Shown in pieces: positions 52,017-61,177 of a stretch of DNA of 64,000 bases (within the stretch, counting starts at the first letter, position 1; the number at the start of each line of letters is the position of its first letter). Both the position numbers and the translations under genes were made by a program. Below the pieces are notes generated by a model. That model was not told the origin of the DNA. It ran no database searches and worked only from the letters and a program-made list of their open reading frames with translations. This DNA is from Lachnospiraceae bacterium (GTDB taxonomy: Bacteria > Bacillota > Clostridia > Lachnospirales > Lachnospiraceae): positions 62,001-126,000 of the forward strand of contig JAFUZJ010000040.1 of assembly GCA_017476665.1 (NCBI GenBank), read 5' to 3'.

Positions 52017-52061
52017 TTTACTGTAATTTATTTACTGTAAATTTATTTACTGTAAATTTAT
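52017..52061. repeat. Three tandem 15-bp AT repeats after proC
   Basis: TTTACTGTAAAT-type units, each partly palindromic (TTTAC/GTAAA), repeat three times up to the proC stop codon. They may be a regulator site or simple slippage. Confidence 0.7.
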
Positions 52062-52868
52062 TTACATATCCCGCGATTTGCAGATGCAGGCCTCCATGGC
52101 ATCCATCACCGCTGCGCGCATTCCCTTCTCCTCCAGAACCTTCACCGCCTGGATCGTGGTTCCGCCGGGCGAGCAGACCATATCCTTCAGCTCTCCGGGA
52201 TGTCTGCCGGTCTCCAGGACCATCTTTGCACTGCCTAACACCGCCTGCGCCGCAAATTCATAGGCCTGCTTTCTGGGCATGCCTTCCGCCACCGCTTCAT
52301 CCGCCATGGCCTCTATAAACAGGAAAACATAAGCAGGCGAGCTTCCGGATACTCCCGTGACCACATCCATCAGCCGCTCCGGCACTTCATGGGCAGTGCC
52401 GAATGCCCGCAGCAGTTCCATTACCTGCGCCAGTTCCGCCTCAGAGACCTTTTCATCCGCACAGACGCCGGTACAGCCCTCCAGAACCAAAGCCGGTGTA
52501 TTCGGCATGCAGCGAATGATCGGACAATCCGCTCTGTTAAATGCTCTCTTCAGGTAATCGAGGCTTCGGCCAGCCACAATACTCACGATCACAGTCCCTG
52601 TGCGCATAGCGGCCCGGATCTGTGCGATCACTTCCTCCAAAAAGACCGGCTTCACCGCCAGGAACAGAATATCCGCCTCTGCCGCCACATCAGCATTGCT
52701 TTCTGCAATCTGGATTCCAAATTTATCCTGTATCTTTTCCTCCGTGCCGTCAGTCCGCGCCTTTCCGATGATATTCTCCGGACGGATCATATTTTTCTTC
52801 AACATTCCGCCGATCATGGCCGTTGCCATATTTCCCAGGCCGATAAAGCCTATTTTTTTGTCTGTCAT
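52062..52868 (-). CDS. proC: Pyrroline-5-carboxylate reductase
   Basis: A 268-residue NAD(P)H enzyme making proline. It has a Rossmann start KIGFIGLGNMATAMIGG, AVKPVFLEEVIAQI, the RCMPNTPALVLEG signature, and the C-terminal VTGVSGSSPAYVFLFIEAMADEAV followed by SPGGTTIQAV. The ATG at 52868 follows AGGAGG at seven bases; an upstream in-frame start lacks one. It lies after a TrmH-type methyltransferase gene. Confidence 0.95.
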   Translation of the reverse strand: MTDKKIGFIGLGNMATAMIGGMLKKNMIRPENIIGKARTDGTEEKIQDKFGIQIAESNADVAAEADILFLAVKPVFLEEVIAQIRAAMRTGTVIVSIVAGRSLDYLKRAFNRADCPIIRCMPNTPALVLEGCTGVCADEKVSEAELAQVMELLRAFGTAHEVPERLMDVVTGVSGSSPAYVFLFIEAMADEAVAEGMPRKQAYEFAAQAVLGSAKMVLETGRHPGELKDMVCSPGGTTIQAVKVLEEKGMRAAVMDAMEACICKSRDM

Positions 52869-52943
52869 TTTCTGTCCTCCTGTCACTGTTCTCTCTGATC
52901 CTTATTGGTTTTTACAACTCTTATGGTAAACTCTTATGGTGAC

Positions 52944-53729
52944 TCATCGCGCCCGCTGCCTGTGCGCCTCGTACATCAAAAGCGCCGCAGCCACCGAAGC
53001 GTTCAGCGATTCCAGCTTTCCCTCCATGGGAATCTTCAGATAAGCAGTCGCTGCCTGCGCCAGTTCTTCGGTCAGTCCGTTCCCCTCATTTCCGATCAGG
53101 AATGCCGTGGGTTCCCTGAAGTCAAAACTGTCATAGTACGTTTTTCCTTGCAGATGCGCCGCGTAAGTTCTCACGCCGTGTTCCTGTAATATCTCCAGCG
53201 TATGCAACAGATTTTCTTCATATAAAAAAGGCACTCTGTAAACGGAACCCATTGTAGACCGAATCACTTTCGGATTAAAGAGATCCACCGTGTTACTGCT
53301 CATGATCACGGCAGTCACGCCGGCCCCTTCCGCCGTCCGCAGGATCGTGCCCAGATTACCCGGGTCCTGCAGATTCTCCAACACCACAAACAAAAGCGGT
53401 TGTTCCCCGTCTCTGCCATTCCGCAGGATCTCTTGCAGATCATAGGACGGCTGCCTTAAAACAGCCAGGATCCCCTGCGGTGTCTGCGTGTCCGACATCT
53501 TGCGGAACACTTCCTCCGAAACCTCCTCGTATCCCACCCGGGCAAGCTTGTCTCCGCAAGCTCCGGCAAATCCCTCAGAGACATACACTTCCCTGATCAG
53601 CTCCTCCGGGGCCTCCTCAAACATCTTTGGCCCCTCTGCGATAAACACCTTATCCCTGCGTCTCTCCTTCGCCTTGGTCTGCCACTGCAGCACCTGCTTC
53701 ACCCGCGGGTTAGACATACTTGTGATCAT
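52944..53729 (-). CDS. TrmH/SpoU family RNA 2'-O-methyltransferase
   Basis: A 261-residue SPOUT methyltransferase. An N-terminal substrate-binding domain (residues 1-95, SNPRVKQVLQWQTKAKERRRDKVFIAEG) is followed by the knotted domain with motif 1 LENLQDPGNLGTILRTAEGAG, motif 2 FLIGNEGNGL, and motif 3 IPMEGKLESLNASVAAALLMYE. It probably modifies rRNA or tRNA ribose. It lies upstream of proC by about 75 bases. Confidence 0.94.
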   Translation of the reverse strand: MITSMSNPRVKQVLQWQTKAKERRRDKVFIAEGPKMFEEAPEELIREVYVSEGFAGACGDKLARVGYEEVSEEVFRKMSDTQTPQGILAVLRQPSYDLQEILRNGRDGEQPLLFVVLENLQDPGNLGTILRTAEGAGVTAVIMSSNTVDLFNPKVIRSTMGSVYRVPFLYEENLLHTLEILQEHGVRTYAAHLQGKTYYDSFDFREPTAFLIGNEGNGLTEELAQAATAYLKIPMEGKLESLNASVAAALLMYEAHRQRAR

Positions 53730-53778
53730 CTTTTCCTACCGCTCCCATCTACATCATATCTCAACCCTCAGCCTACGC

Positions 53779-55011
53779 TTACCGGTTTCTCCAATATTCC
53801 TCATATTCTTTCATCCAAGTGTCCCATTCCCTTTTATCCAACAGAAAATATCTCCAACCGCCTTCCGACATAGCATTGTATGCTTCTGCGCCCTCAGACA
53901 ACAGATCCACAGAGACCACATTACTTTCACCGTCCCATACAGTGGGCAGCCAAACCATCCCTTCCTCCTGATGATCGTAGCTGGACCTACCTATTCCCGG
54001 CACAAATCCCCCTTTTTGCAGCAAGGTCTCGTCAAACTCCACCGTCAAAACCGCTTCTGTGCCTTGCTTGGGAATCCTGTAAATTTCAAAAGGCTGATCC
54101 ACATACCCCGGTATAGCGTCTTCGTGAGACTGCGGGGAGATACAACGCACCGAAAAGCCATATCGGTTCTCCTGATACGGCGCCGTCACCTCCACCGACA
54201 CCCGATACCGCTCCGCTGCATCGCTTCTGGTATATCGAAAAAGCGCATCATATACTAACGGATCCGTTCCATATGTGTACAACTCATCACTGTCCCACAT
54301 CCCATCTCCGTCACTGTCACCGGGCGAGGTTTCGTACACCTGAAACCATGCCAACATGCAGTAAAGCACGGACATAAACACCAGATATCCTAAAATCACC
54401 CTCTCCGATACTGCCCGGTAAGAGTGCTTCATGCGATATCTGTGCACCACTTCCACCCGCCGCAGGATTGGAAAATCCGGCGTCTGATTGTGTCCGGTAT
54501 GTTTTCCTCCTGTTTCACCGGCCCGCTTCTCCTCTTTGGTCATCTGTCGGTCCGCCGTCTGAAACCCGTTTGCGTAGCAGTGCCTGCCCCAGGTATAGAC
54601 CTCACAGGCAGTGCCGTATAGATAATTTAAAAACTCATACCGGTAAGCAGGCGTCGTGTATTCCGTCCCGTTTTGGTCCGTCACCACCAACTGGCATTTC
54701 CACTCGCACCAATTGAGCAACGCCCGCTTCCAGATGACTTTTGTAATCTGTCCGCTGTGATAAGTACCTGCCTCCACAATGTGTTTTCCCAACCACCGCA
54801 CATACAGATGCCCACCGATGGCAAAAAAAGTCAGGATCACCAGCGCTATGAAAAACTTCATTCCCTTTCCCCGCAGGATATATGCATAGCTGTATTCCTG
54901 AAAAAAAGGGTGCAACAATACAACCGCCGCCCCGTACACAAGGCTTAGGACAGACAGGCAGATCGGTATCCATATTAACCGCTCCCTGGCAGGCAGTAGA
55001 TGTTTTTTCAC
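53779..55011 (-). CDS. Membrane protein with Ca-binding-type repeat motif
   Basis: A 410-residue protein. Two transmembrane helices lie near the N-terminus (about 14-35 and 48-68) and another near 195-215. Between them is a cytoplasmic or outer domain (TYHSGQITKVIWKRAL, LVVTDQNGTEYTTPAYRYEF). After the third helix comes a DSDGDGMWDSDELYTYGTDP motif, which resembles thrombospondin-3/dockerin-type Ca sites, and a beta-rich extracellular part. The GTG at 55011 is preferred (GAGG at eight bases); an ATG at 55104 would add a Cys-rich 31-residue stretch without a good ribosome site. The family is unknown. Confidence 0.6.
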   Translation of the reverse strand: MKKHLLPARERLIWIPICLSVLSLVYGAAVVLLHPFFQEYSYAYILRGKGMKFFIALVILTFFAIGGHLYVRWLGKHIVEAGTYHSGQITKVIWKRALLNWCEWKCQLVVTDQNGTEYTTPAYRYEFLNYLYGTACEVYTWGRHCYANGFQTADRQMTKEEKRAGETGGKHTGHNQTPDFPILRRVEVVHRYRMKHSYRAVSERVILGYLVFMSVLYCMLAWFQVYETSPGDSDGDGMWDSDELYTYGTDPLVYDALFRYTRSDAAERYRVSVEVTAPYQENRYGFSVRCISPQSHEDAIPGYVDQPFEIYRIPKQGTEAVLTVEFDETLLQKGGFVPGIGRSSYDHQEEGMVWLPTVWDGESNVVSVDLLSEGAEAYNAMSEGGWRYFLLDKREWDTWMKEYEEYWRNR

Positions 55012-55109
55012 AGATGTTACCTCATAACAGTCCTTATAGCACAAACAGGGGGCACATCTCCGCGATATACCTCCTGCCTGATTCAGAAAAATGTCCCGAA
55101 ACATACTTC

Positions 55110-56096
55110 TTAGTAGGACAACAGATGCGCCACCTCAAACTGGTACTCATTGATGCCTTTCACCATATTCAAAGCTTCCTCAATGTCATAATCTACAAAC
55201 TCGCCCTTGCTGAAGCCCACCACACGATTGGTTTTGCCTTGCAACAGAATATCCACCGCATAGGCACCCATGATGGACGCATAATAGCGGTCTTTCGCCG
55301 TGGGCTGACCGCCGCGCTGCATGTAACCAAGAATGGTGGCTCTGGTCTCAATACCTGTCGCCGCCTCGATCCTGCGCGCCATGGACACGGAATGTCCGAT
55401 GCCCTCCGCATTGATCACGATATGATGAGTCTTGCCGCGTCGGCGGTTGGCAATGATATTGTTGATGATGTTCTGCTCATTAAAATCATATTTCTCCGGG
55501 ATCAGAATATCCTCCGCTCCGTTGGCGATACCGCACCAGAGCGCGATATAACCGGCATTCCGCCCCATGACCTCGATCACACTGCATCTCTCGTGGGAAG
55601 CGGATGTATCCTTTACCTTGTCAATAGCCTGCATGGCCGTATTCACCGCGGTATCAAAACCAATAGTATACTCCGTACACGCAATATCCAGATCGATGGT
55701 TCCCGGAAGTCCGATGGTGTTGATTCCGTTTCTGGAAAGCGCCTGTGCGCCGCGGTAAGAGCCGTCACCGCCGATCACGACCATACCGTCAATGCCGTGC
55801 TTTTTGCAGATTTCAGCGCCCTTCTTCTGTCCTTCCGGCGTCTTGAACTCCATGCTCCGCGCCGTTCCCAGTACGGTACCTCCACGCTGGATAATATCAG
55901 ATACGTCCTTCGTACCCATATCTATAATCTCTTCATTCAAAAGACCCTGATAACCTTTTTTGATGCCCTTTACCTTTAAACCACGAGCGATCGCCATACG
56001 TACCACCGCGCGGATCGCCGCATTCATGCCCGGTGCATCGCCGCCGCTGGTCAGCACACCGATAGTCTTAATCTCTTTGTTGGTCTCCTCTGCCAT
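55110..56096 (-). CDS. pfkA: 6-Phosphofructokinase (ATP type)
   Basis: A 328-residue glycolytic enzyme. The motifs IGVLTSGGDAPGMNAAIR, IGGDGSYRGAQALS (Gly at the site that separates ATP from PPi enzymes), GLPGTIDLDIACTEYTIG, and RGGQPTAKDR are present. The start at 56096 follows GGAGGAG; the longer in-frame start overlaps the promoter. It has its own sigma-A promoter after dnaE. Confidence 0.97.
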   Translation of the reverse strand: MAEETNKEIKTIGVLTSGGDAPGMNAAIRAVVRMAIARGLKVKGIKKGYQGLLNEEIIDMGTKDVSDIIQRGGTVLGTARSMEFKTPEGQKKGAEICKKHGIDGMVVIGGDGSYRGAQALSRNGINTIGLPGTIDLDIACTEYTIGFDTAVNTAMQAIDKVKDTSASHERCSVIEVMGRNAGYIALWCGIANGAEDILIPEKYDFNEQNIINNIIANRRRGKTHHIVINAEGIGHSVSMARRIEAATGIETRATILGYMQRGGQPTAKDRYYASIMGAYAVDILLQGKTNRVVGFSKGEFVDYDIEEALNMVKGINEYQFEVAHLLSY

Positions 56097-56143
56097 ATTA
56101 TCTCCTCCAAGTACCGTTCTTTCGTCGTTCAAAATCATTCTAT

Positions 56144-56172
56144 ATTTTAATCCAATTTTGAGCGGTTTTCAA
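56144..56172 (-). promoter_or_regulatory. Sigma-A promoter of pfkA
   Basis: Minus-strand TTGAAA (56167-56172), a 17-base spacer and TAAAAT (56144-56149). The leader is about 40 bases. Confidence 0.75.
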
Positions 56173-56179
56173 TACATTC

Positions 56180-59100
56180 TTAAGATTTCTTCACCCGCAC
56201 ATTCTCCGCTCCGAACACCGCCTGCAGGCGCTCCAGCGCTTCCCCCGCGTTCACTTTGAGATTGGGCGGCAGCACCTTCACGCTCCGCTCCGCTTTCAGA
56301 TAGACCACCACATTGTCCTCACCTTCACTGTCGGCAATGGCCGCGATGATGTCGCCCTTCCTGAGGTCATATTCCGCTGCATCCGCAAACTGGATCCATA
56401 CGCCGTCCGGCACCTTGTTCACGGTCTGCGCCAATGCGGCTGCTGCCGCGCCGGACTTCCCGGCCGCGCCGTTGCTGTTGCCGCTCCAGCCTCCTCGTCC
56501 ACCTGCACCGTTCCAACCGCCCCGGTTCGCCTGGGGCAGCTTGCCGCCGCTTTCCTGCACCTGGGCAAAGGTATAGATCTCCTCGCAGATCAGCTTGGCG
56601 TCCTTGTCCTCCTCCACAGAGGTGCGCCCTCTGACAAAGATCTTCTCATCCTCCGCGAGCAGCTTCCCATAGGTCTCATAACTCTTGGGAAACACGATGA
56701 CCTCCACGCTGCCCACCATATCCTCCAGGGTGAGGAATGCCATCATCTGGTCATTCTTAGTGTACTTGATGGTCTTGCCCGCAATGATACCGCCCACAAT
56801 CACCCGCGCCTGATCCGCGATGCTCACCGTATTCGTCTCCTCGTCCAGGGCGAAATCATTGGTCTTGTTCGTCACGTTATTGCTCCAGATCTCCCGGTAC
56901 TCTTCCATGGGATGCCCGCTGACATAGATGCCCAGCACCTCTTTCTCAAAGCCCAGCTTCATCTCCTTGGGATACTCGCCCACATCCGGCATGCGCAGGT
57001 CAAATTCCTCCTTCGCGTCCTCATCCACAATGTCAAACAGCGACATCTGCCCCGCCATATTGTTCTTTTTATCCTTGGTCACATGATCCAGAATCTGTAC
57101 GTACACACTCATAAACTGCTTGCGGGTCCCGTTCAGACTGTCCAACGCCCCCGCCTTGATAAAGCTCTCAATCACGCGCTTATTGACATCCTTATCGGCC
57201 ATCCGGGTGATAAAATCATTCAGATTGGTAAAAGCGCCCCGTTCCTTCCGCTCTGCCACAATGCTCTCGATCACAGCAAAGCCCACGCCCTTGATGGCCG
57301 TCAGCGCATAGCGGATCCTGTTGCCGTCCACGGAGAACCCGGCCTCGCCCTGGTTGATGTCCGGGGGCAGGATCTGAATCCCCATGCTGCGGCAGGACAA
57401 AATGTACTCCGATACTTTCTTGCCGTTGTCGATCACGGAGGTCAGAAGCGCCGCCATGAACTCCACCGGATAATAGTATTTCAGCCACGCCGTCTGGTAC
57501 GCCACCACCGCATAGCAGGCCGCATGGGACTTGTTAAACGCATACTTGGCGAAATCCATCATCTCGTCATAGATCGTGGACGCCACCTGCTCTGAAATTC
57601 CTTTCGCCACACATCCCGGCACATGCTCCTCCGCATTGCCGTAGATAAAATTTGCCCGCTCTTTCTCCATGACGGACTGCTTTTTCTTACTCATGGCACG
57701 GCGCACCAAGTCGCTGCGCCCCAGGGTATAGCCGCCCAGGTCACGCACAATCTGCATCACCTGCTCCTGGTATACGATACAGCCGTAGGTGGGCGACAGG
57801 ATCGGCTCCAGCTGCGGGCAGGAGTAGGTCACCGCATCGTGATTGTTTTTCCCCTTGATATATTTCGGGATAAAATCCATGGGACCCGGACGATACAGGG
57901 AGATACCGGCAATCACATCCTCCAGGTTCTGGGGCTTCAGCTCCTTCATGAAGTTCTTCATTCCCGCACTCTCCAGCTGGAAAATGCCCTCCGTCTTACC
58001 GGAGCCGATGTACTCCAAAACCTTTTTATCATCATAGTCAATATGGTCAATGTCGATCCGCTTCCCGGTACTCTTTTCAATAAAATCCAACGCATCATGG
58101 ATCACCGACAGGTTCCGAAGCCCCAGGAAATCCATCTTTAAGAGTCCTAGCTCCTCCAACGTGGTCATGACAAACTGGGTTGTGATCGAACCGTCGCTGC
58201 CCCTGGACAACGGCACAAACTCGTCCGCCGCCTCGGGACAGATCACCACCCCCGCCGCATGCATGGAGGTATGCCTGGGCAACCCCTCCAGGCGCTTACA
58301 CATATCGATCAGATGGTGGATCTGCTCATCCTCCTGATACAGCTTCCGAAACTCCGGATTCTTCTCCAACGCCTTGTCCAGCGTGATATTCAGTTCATTG
58401 GGCACCATCTTGGCCAACGAGTCACACAGACTGTAAGGCAGGTCCATCACGCGCCCCACATCCCGGATCACACCCTTCGCCTGCAGCGTACCGAAGGTGA
58501 CGATCTGCACCACCTTCTCCGCGCCGTACTTGCGGCTCACATAGTCGATGACCTCCTGCCTGCGCTCCGGTCCGAAATCAATATCGATATCCGGCATAGT
58601 CACACGCTCCGGGTTCAAAAAACGCTCAAACAGCAGATTGTACCGGATCGGCTCAATATTCGTGATCTTCAGGCAATACGCCACAATGCTTCCCGCCGCG
58701 GAACCACGCCCCGGGCCCACGGGAATGTCGTTGGATTTGGCATAGTTGATAAAATCCCACACGATCAGGAAGTAGTCCACAAACCCCATGTTTTTGATGA
58801 CGCCCAGCTCATAGTCCAGACGCTCCCTGAAGGTCTGCCCGGTGTCTCCCGCCGGCAATGCACCCACCGCGGCAAGCAACGCATCCTCCGTCCACACATC
58901 TGCTGTGCCCGAAGCAGCATCTCCCGTCAGCCGATCTTGATACCGCTCCACCAGCCCGTCATTACACAATTTGTTCAGATAGGTCCAGGAATCATACCCC
59001 TCCGGCACCTCAAAGTGCGGCAGCTTGCTCTTTCCGAACTCGATCTCCACATTGCAGCGGTCTGCGATCCGCTGGGTGTTCTCCACCGCCTCCCAGGCGT

Positions 59101-59869
59101 ACGGGAACAGCCCTTTCATCTCCTCCTCGCTCTTGACAAAGAACTGTCCGCCCTCATAGCGCATGCGGTCCTCGTCCGCCAGCTTCTTACCCGTCTGCAG
59201 ACACAACAAAATATCATGGGGCGCCGCATCCTCCGCATAGGTATAGTGCACATCATTGGTCACCACCAACGGAATGTCCAGCTCCTTGCTCATCTGCATG
59301 AGTTCCATATTTACCGTCTTCTGCTCCGGAATCCCGTGATCCTGCATCTCCAGAAAATAATTCCCTTTGCCGAAGCAATCCTCATATTTGCGGGCTGCTT
59401 TCCTGGCCTCATCCAACAGCCCCTTCGCGATATAACGCTGCACCTCTCCCGCCAGACACGCCGACGTGCAGATAATGCCCTCGTGATACTGACGCAAAAC
59501 CTCCATATCCACGCGGGGCTTGTAATAATACCCTTCCGTAAAGCCACGGCTCACGATCTTCATCAGATTGGAATACCCGATATTGTTCTCCGCCAACAGG
59601 ATCAGGTGATAATATCTGTCCTCCCCGCCGGTCAGCTCCCTGTCAAAGCGGGAATTCGGCGCCACATACACCTCGCAGCCCAGGATTGGCTTGATCCCCT
59701 CCGCCTTCGCCGCGCGGTAAAAATCGATGACGCCATACATCACACCGTGATCCGTGATGGCTGCGGCGTTCATCCCCAACTCCTTCACCCGATGCACATA
59801 TTCTTTTATTTTATTCGAACCGTCCAACAGCGAAAACTCCGTGTGGACATGCAAATGCGCAAATGCCAT
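56180..59869 (-). CDS. dnaE: DNA polymerase III alpha subunit (DnaE type)
   Basis: A 1229-residue replicative polymerase subunit. The N-terminal PHP domain (FAHLHVHTEFSLLDGSNKI) leads to the polymerase core with the catalytic PDIDIDFGPERRQEVIDYV near residue 425. Then LKMDFLGLRNLSVIHDAL, IFQLESAGMKNFMKEL and the helix-hairpin-helix part, the OB domain (ARVIVGGIIAGKTIKYTKNDQMMAFLTLEDMVG) and a C-terminal domain. A Gly/Asn/Ala-rich insert of about 45 residues interrupts the C-terminal region around 1105-1150. In Firmicutes, DnaE extends primers alongside PolC. Confidence 0.97.
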   Translation of the reverse strand: MAFAHLHVHTEFSLLDGSNKIKEYVHRVKELGMNAAAITDHGVMYGVIDFYRAAKAEGIKPILGCEVYVAPNSRFDRELTGGEDRYYHLILLAENNIGYSNLMKIVSRGFTEGYYYKPRVDMEVLRQYHEGIICTSACLAGEVQRYIAKGLLDEARKAARKYEDCFGKGNYFLEMQDHGIPEQKTVNMELMQMSKELDIPLVVTNDVHYTYAEDAAPHDILLCLQTGKKLADEDRMRYEGGQFFVKSEEEMKGLFPYAWEAVENTQRIADRCNVEIEFGKSKLPHFEVPEGYDSWTYLNKLCNDGLVERYQDRLTGDAASGTADVWTEDALLAAVGALPAGDTGQTFRERLDYELGVIKNMGFVDYFLIVWDFINYAKSNDIPVGPGRGSAAGSIVAYCLKITNIEPIRYNLLFERFLNPERVTMPDIDIDFGPERRQEVIDYVSRKYGAEKVVQIVTFGTLQAKGVIRDVGRVMDLPYSLCDSLAKMVPNELNITLDKALEKNPEFRKLYQEDEQIHHLIDMCKRLEGLPRHTSMHAAGVVICPEAADEFVPLSRGSDGSITTQFVMTTLEELGLLKMDFLGLRNLSVIHDALDFIEKSTGKRIDIDHIDYDDKKVLEYIGSGKTEGIFQLESAGMKNFMKELKPQNLEDVIAGISLYRPGPMDFIPKYIKGKNNHDAVTYSCPQLEPILSPTYGCIVYQEQVMQIVRDLGGYTLGRSDLVRRAMSKKKQSVMEKERANFIYGNAEEHVPGCVAKGISEQVASTIYDEMMDFAKYAFNKSHAACYAVVAYQTAWLKYYYPVEFMAALLTSVIDNGKKVSEYILSCRSMGIQILPPDINQGEAGFSVDGNRIRYALTAIKGVGFAVIESIVAERKERGAFTNLNDFITRMADKDVNKRVIESFIKAGALDSLNGTRKQFMSVYVQILDHVTKDKKNNMAGQMSLFDIVDEDAKEEFDLRMPDVGEYPKEMKLGFEKEVLGIYVSGHPMEEYREIWSNNVTNKTNDFALDEETNTVSIADQARVIVGGIIAGKTIKYTKNDQMMAFLTLEDMVGSVEVIVFPKSYETYGKLLAEDEKIFVRGRTSVEEDKDAKLICEEIYTFAQVQESGGKLPQANRGGWNGAGGRGGWSGNSNGAAGKSGAAAAALAQTVNKVPDGVWIQFADAAEYDLRKGDIIAAIADSEGEDNVVVYLKAERSVKVLPPNLKVNAGEALERLQAVFGAENVRVKKS

Positions 59870-60131
59870 ATAATGATGGTCCCCCTATTTTCTATAAATA
59901 CTCCTCAAAACGCCACAATTCATATAAAGGTATACTGTAAATCCCGGTATCCCCTTCCCTATTGTCTCCAACATTCCGCATAGACAATTTAAAAGCCGAA
60001 CCAAGTCTGTTACATTTTTCATATGATTTATTGACGTTTTAGCCGTTTTTTCATACGAATAACTTTTGTCTCTTAATTATACAAGACGATCCTCACGTCG
60101 TTGAATTGTCTTTCCCGCCTTAAAATTCCTT

Positions 60132-61001
60132 TCAAACCTCCAGTCCGCAATTCCTCAGAATTTCTATATTATTGTGTTTTCTCTGTTGCAATTCCCTATG
60201 TATCTTCTCCTGACATTCAGGTGTACTAGTCAACATATCAAATAAAATCAACCTATCTTTTCTTTTTTTCTCACATTCCGTTTCATTTTTGCTGTGCTCT
60301 TCAATTGTTATTCCACTCATACCTGCATTCATATAGTATAATTCATCTTCATTTGCCTCCTGGTATACCTTTATCCAAGCATTTTCATATTCCTTTATCC
60401 TATCGCCTCCATATACCAGGGTACATACTAGTCCTTCATTATATTTCCCTCCGACTTCACCCTGAATATATCTATCTGAAGCATCTTTAATGCTTATAGC
60501 GATTGGATTATATTTAAAGAAATGCTTCAAACACTCCTCCAGAGTTGTGATATGATCCAATACCGGCAGTGCATATTTTTCTGTCAACTCAAATGATTTT
60601 CTGATTACCTCCACCATGGCATCTTCATCGGCTCCATGATACTCAAATAAGTGCGGAATGATCTCATCACAGGCTTTACGATCGTACTTAGAACAATAAT
60701 GTTCCATATAGCATATATCTGAAAGTTTATTCAGCCATAATTGATTGTCTTTAGGCAGAACATTGAGTTCAATTTCTTTTCTATATACCGTGGCTACACC
60801 AAACACAATCCAAAATGCCTTATAGAATATTCCCGTGCTGCCCTGTTTCGGGGTGAAAGCGTCCTGCACTGCAATGACATGAACAATCTCATCCCCAACA
60901 CACCTGACATAATAAGGCCGTGATCCCTTTATCTTCTTAAATCCGTATTTCATAAGACCTATTTCATATACACTTTTAAACGCCACTGCGAATGATTTCA
61001 T
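60132..61001 (-). CDS. Unknown AT-rich protein, DUF4304-like
   Basis: A 289-residue protein, clearly richer in A+T than its neighbours. The N-terminus (FKSVYEIGLMKYGFKKIKGSRPYYVRCVGDEIVHVIAVQ) resembles DUF4304-type proteins with their GFKK and viQ pattern. The C-terminal part is charged and helical (NETECEKKRKDRLILFDML). Composition and isolation suggest acquired DNA, but no mobile genes are nearby. The start at 61001 follows AAGGAGA; in-frame codons upstream pass through the metK terminator. The function is unknown; the family likeness is weak. Confidence 0.65.
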   Translation of the reverse strand: MKSFAVAFKSVYEIGLMKYGFKKIKGSRPYYVRCVGDEIVHVIAVQDAFTPKQGSTGIFYKAFWIVFGVATVYRKEIELNVLPKDNQLWLNKLSDICYMEHYCSKYDRKACDEIIPHLFEYHGADEDAMVEVIRKSFELTEKYALPVLDHITTLEECLKHFFKYNPIAISIKDASDRYIQGEVGGKYNEGLVCTLVYGGDRIKEYENAWIKVYQEANEDELYYMNAGMSGITIEEHSKNETECEKKRKDRLILFDMLTSTPECQEKIHRELQQRKHNNIEILRNCGLEV

Positions 61002-61035
61002 ACACGATTCTCCTTCGGTTAAAACACTTAATTCT

Positions 61036-61064
61036 AATATACTAAAATCGACAGGATTTCGCAA
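61036..61064 (-). promoter_or_regulatory. Sigma-A promoter of the AT-rich unknown gene
   Basis: Minus-strand TTGCGA (61059-61064), a 17-base spacer and TATATT (61036-61041), immediately after the metK terminator. Confidence 0.65.
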
Positions 61065-61103
61065 TGAAAAAACAAGACCGGTGCACAAAGCATTGTACAC
61101 CGG
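61064..61103 (-). terminator. Terminator after metK
   Basis: On the minus strand an 11-bp stem with one mismatch (CCGGTGTACAA against TTGTGCACCGG, 61078-61103) is followed by a T-rich tract. Confidence 0.85.
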
Positions 61104-61177
61104 CCATGCCGATCTTTCATCCAATTGCGTTTTATTTATAGTTCTTTAATAATAGACGCTGCTCCTGCACCTTTATT

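Larger units (their letters stand above)
51759..52061. other. Intergenic region between proC and cell-wall hydrolase
   Basis: A 303-base AT-rich gap. It contains the hydrolase promoter, a GGATTGT/ACAATCC inverted repeat near 51869-51895 upstream of the -35 box, and three TTTACTGTAAAT-type repeats just past the proC stop. No gene or clear proC terminator is visible. Confidence 0.6.

Noticed and set aside
58259-59983. 574-codon plus-strand frame
   Set aside because: It lies antisense to dnaE, has no recognisable domain and reflects codon bias of the real gene.
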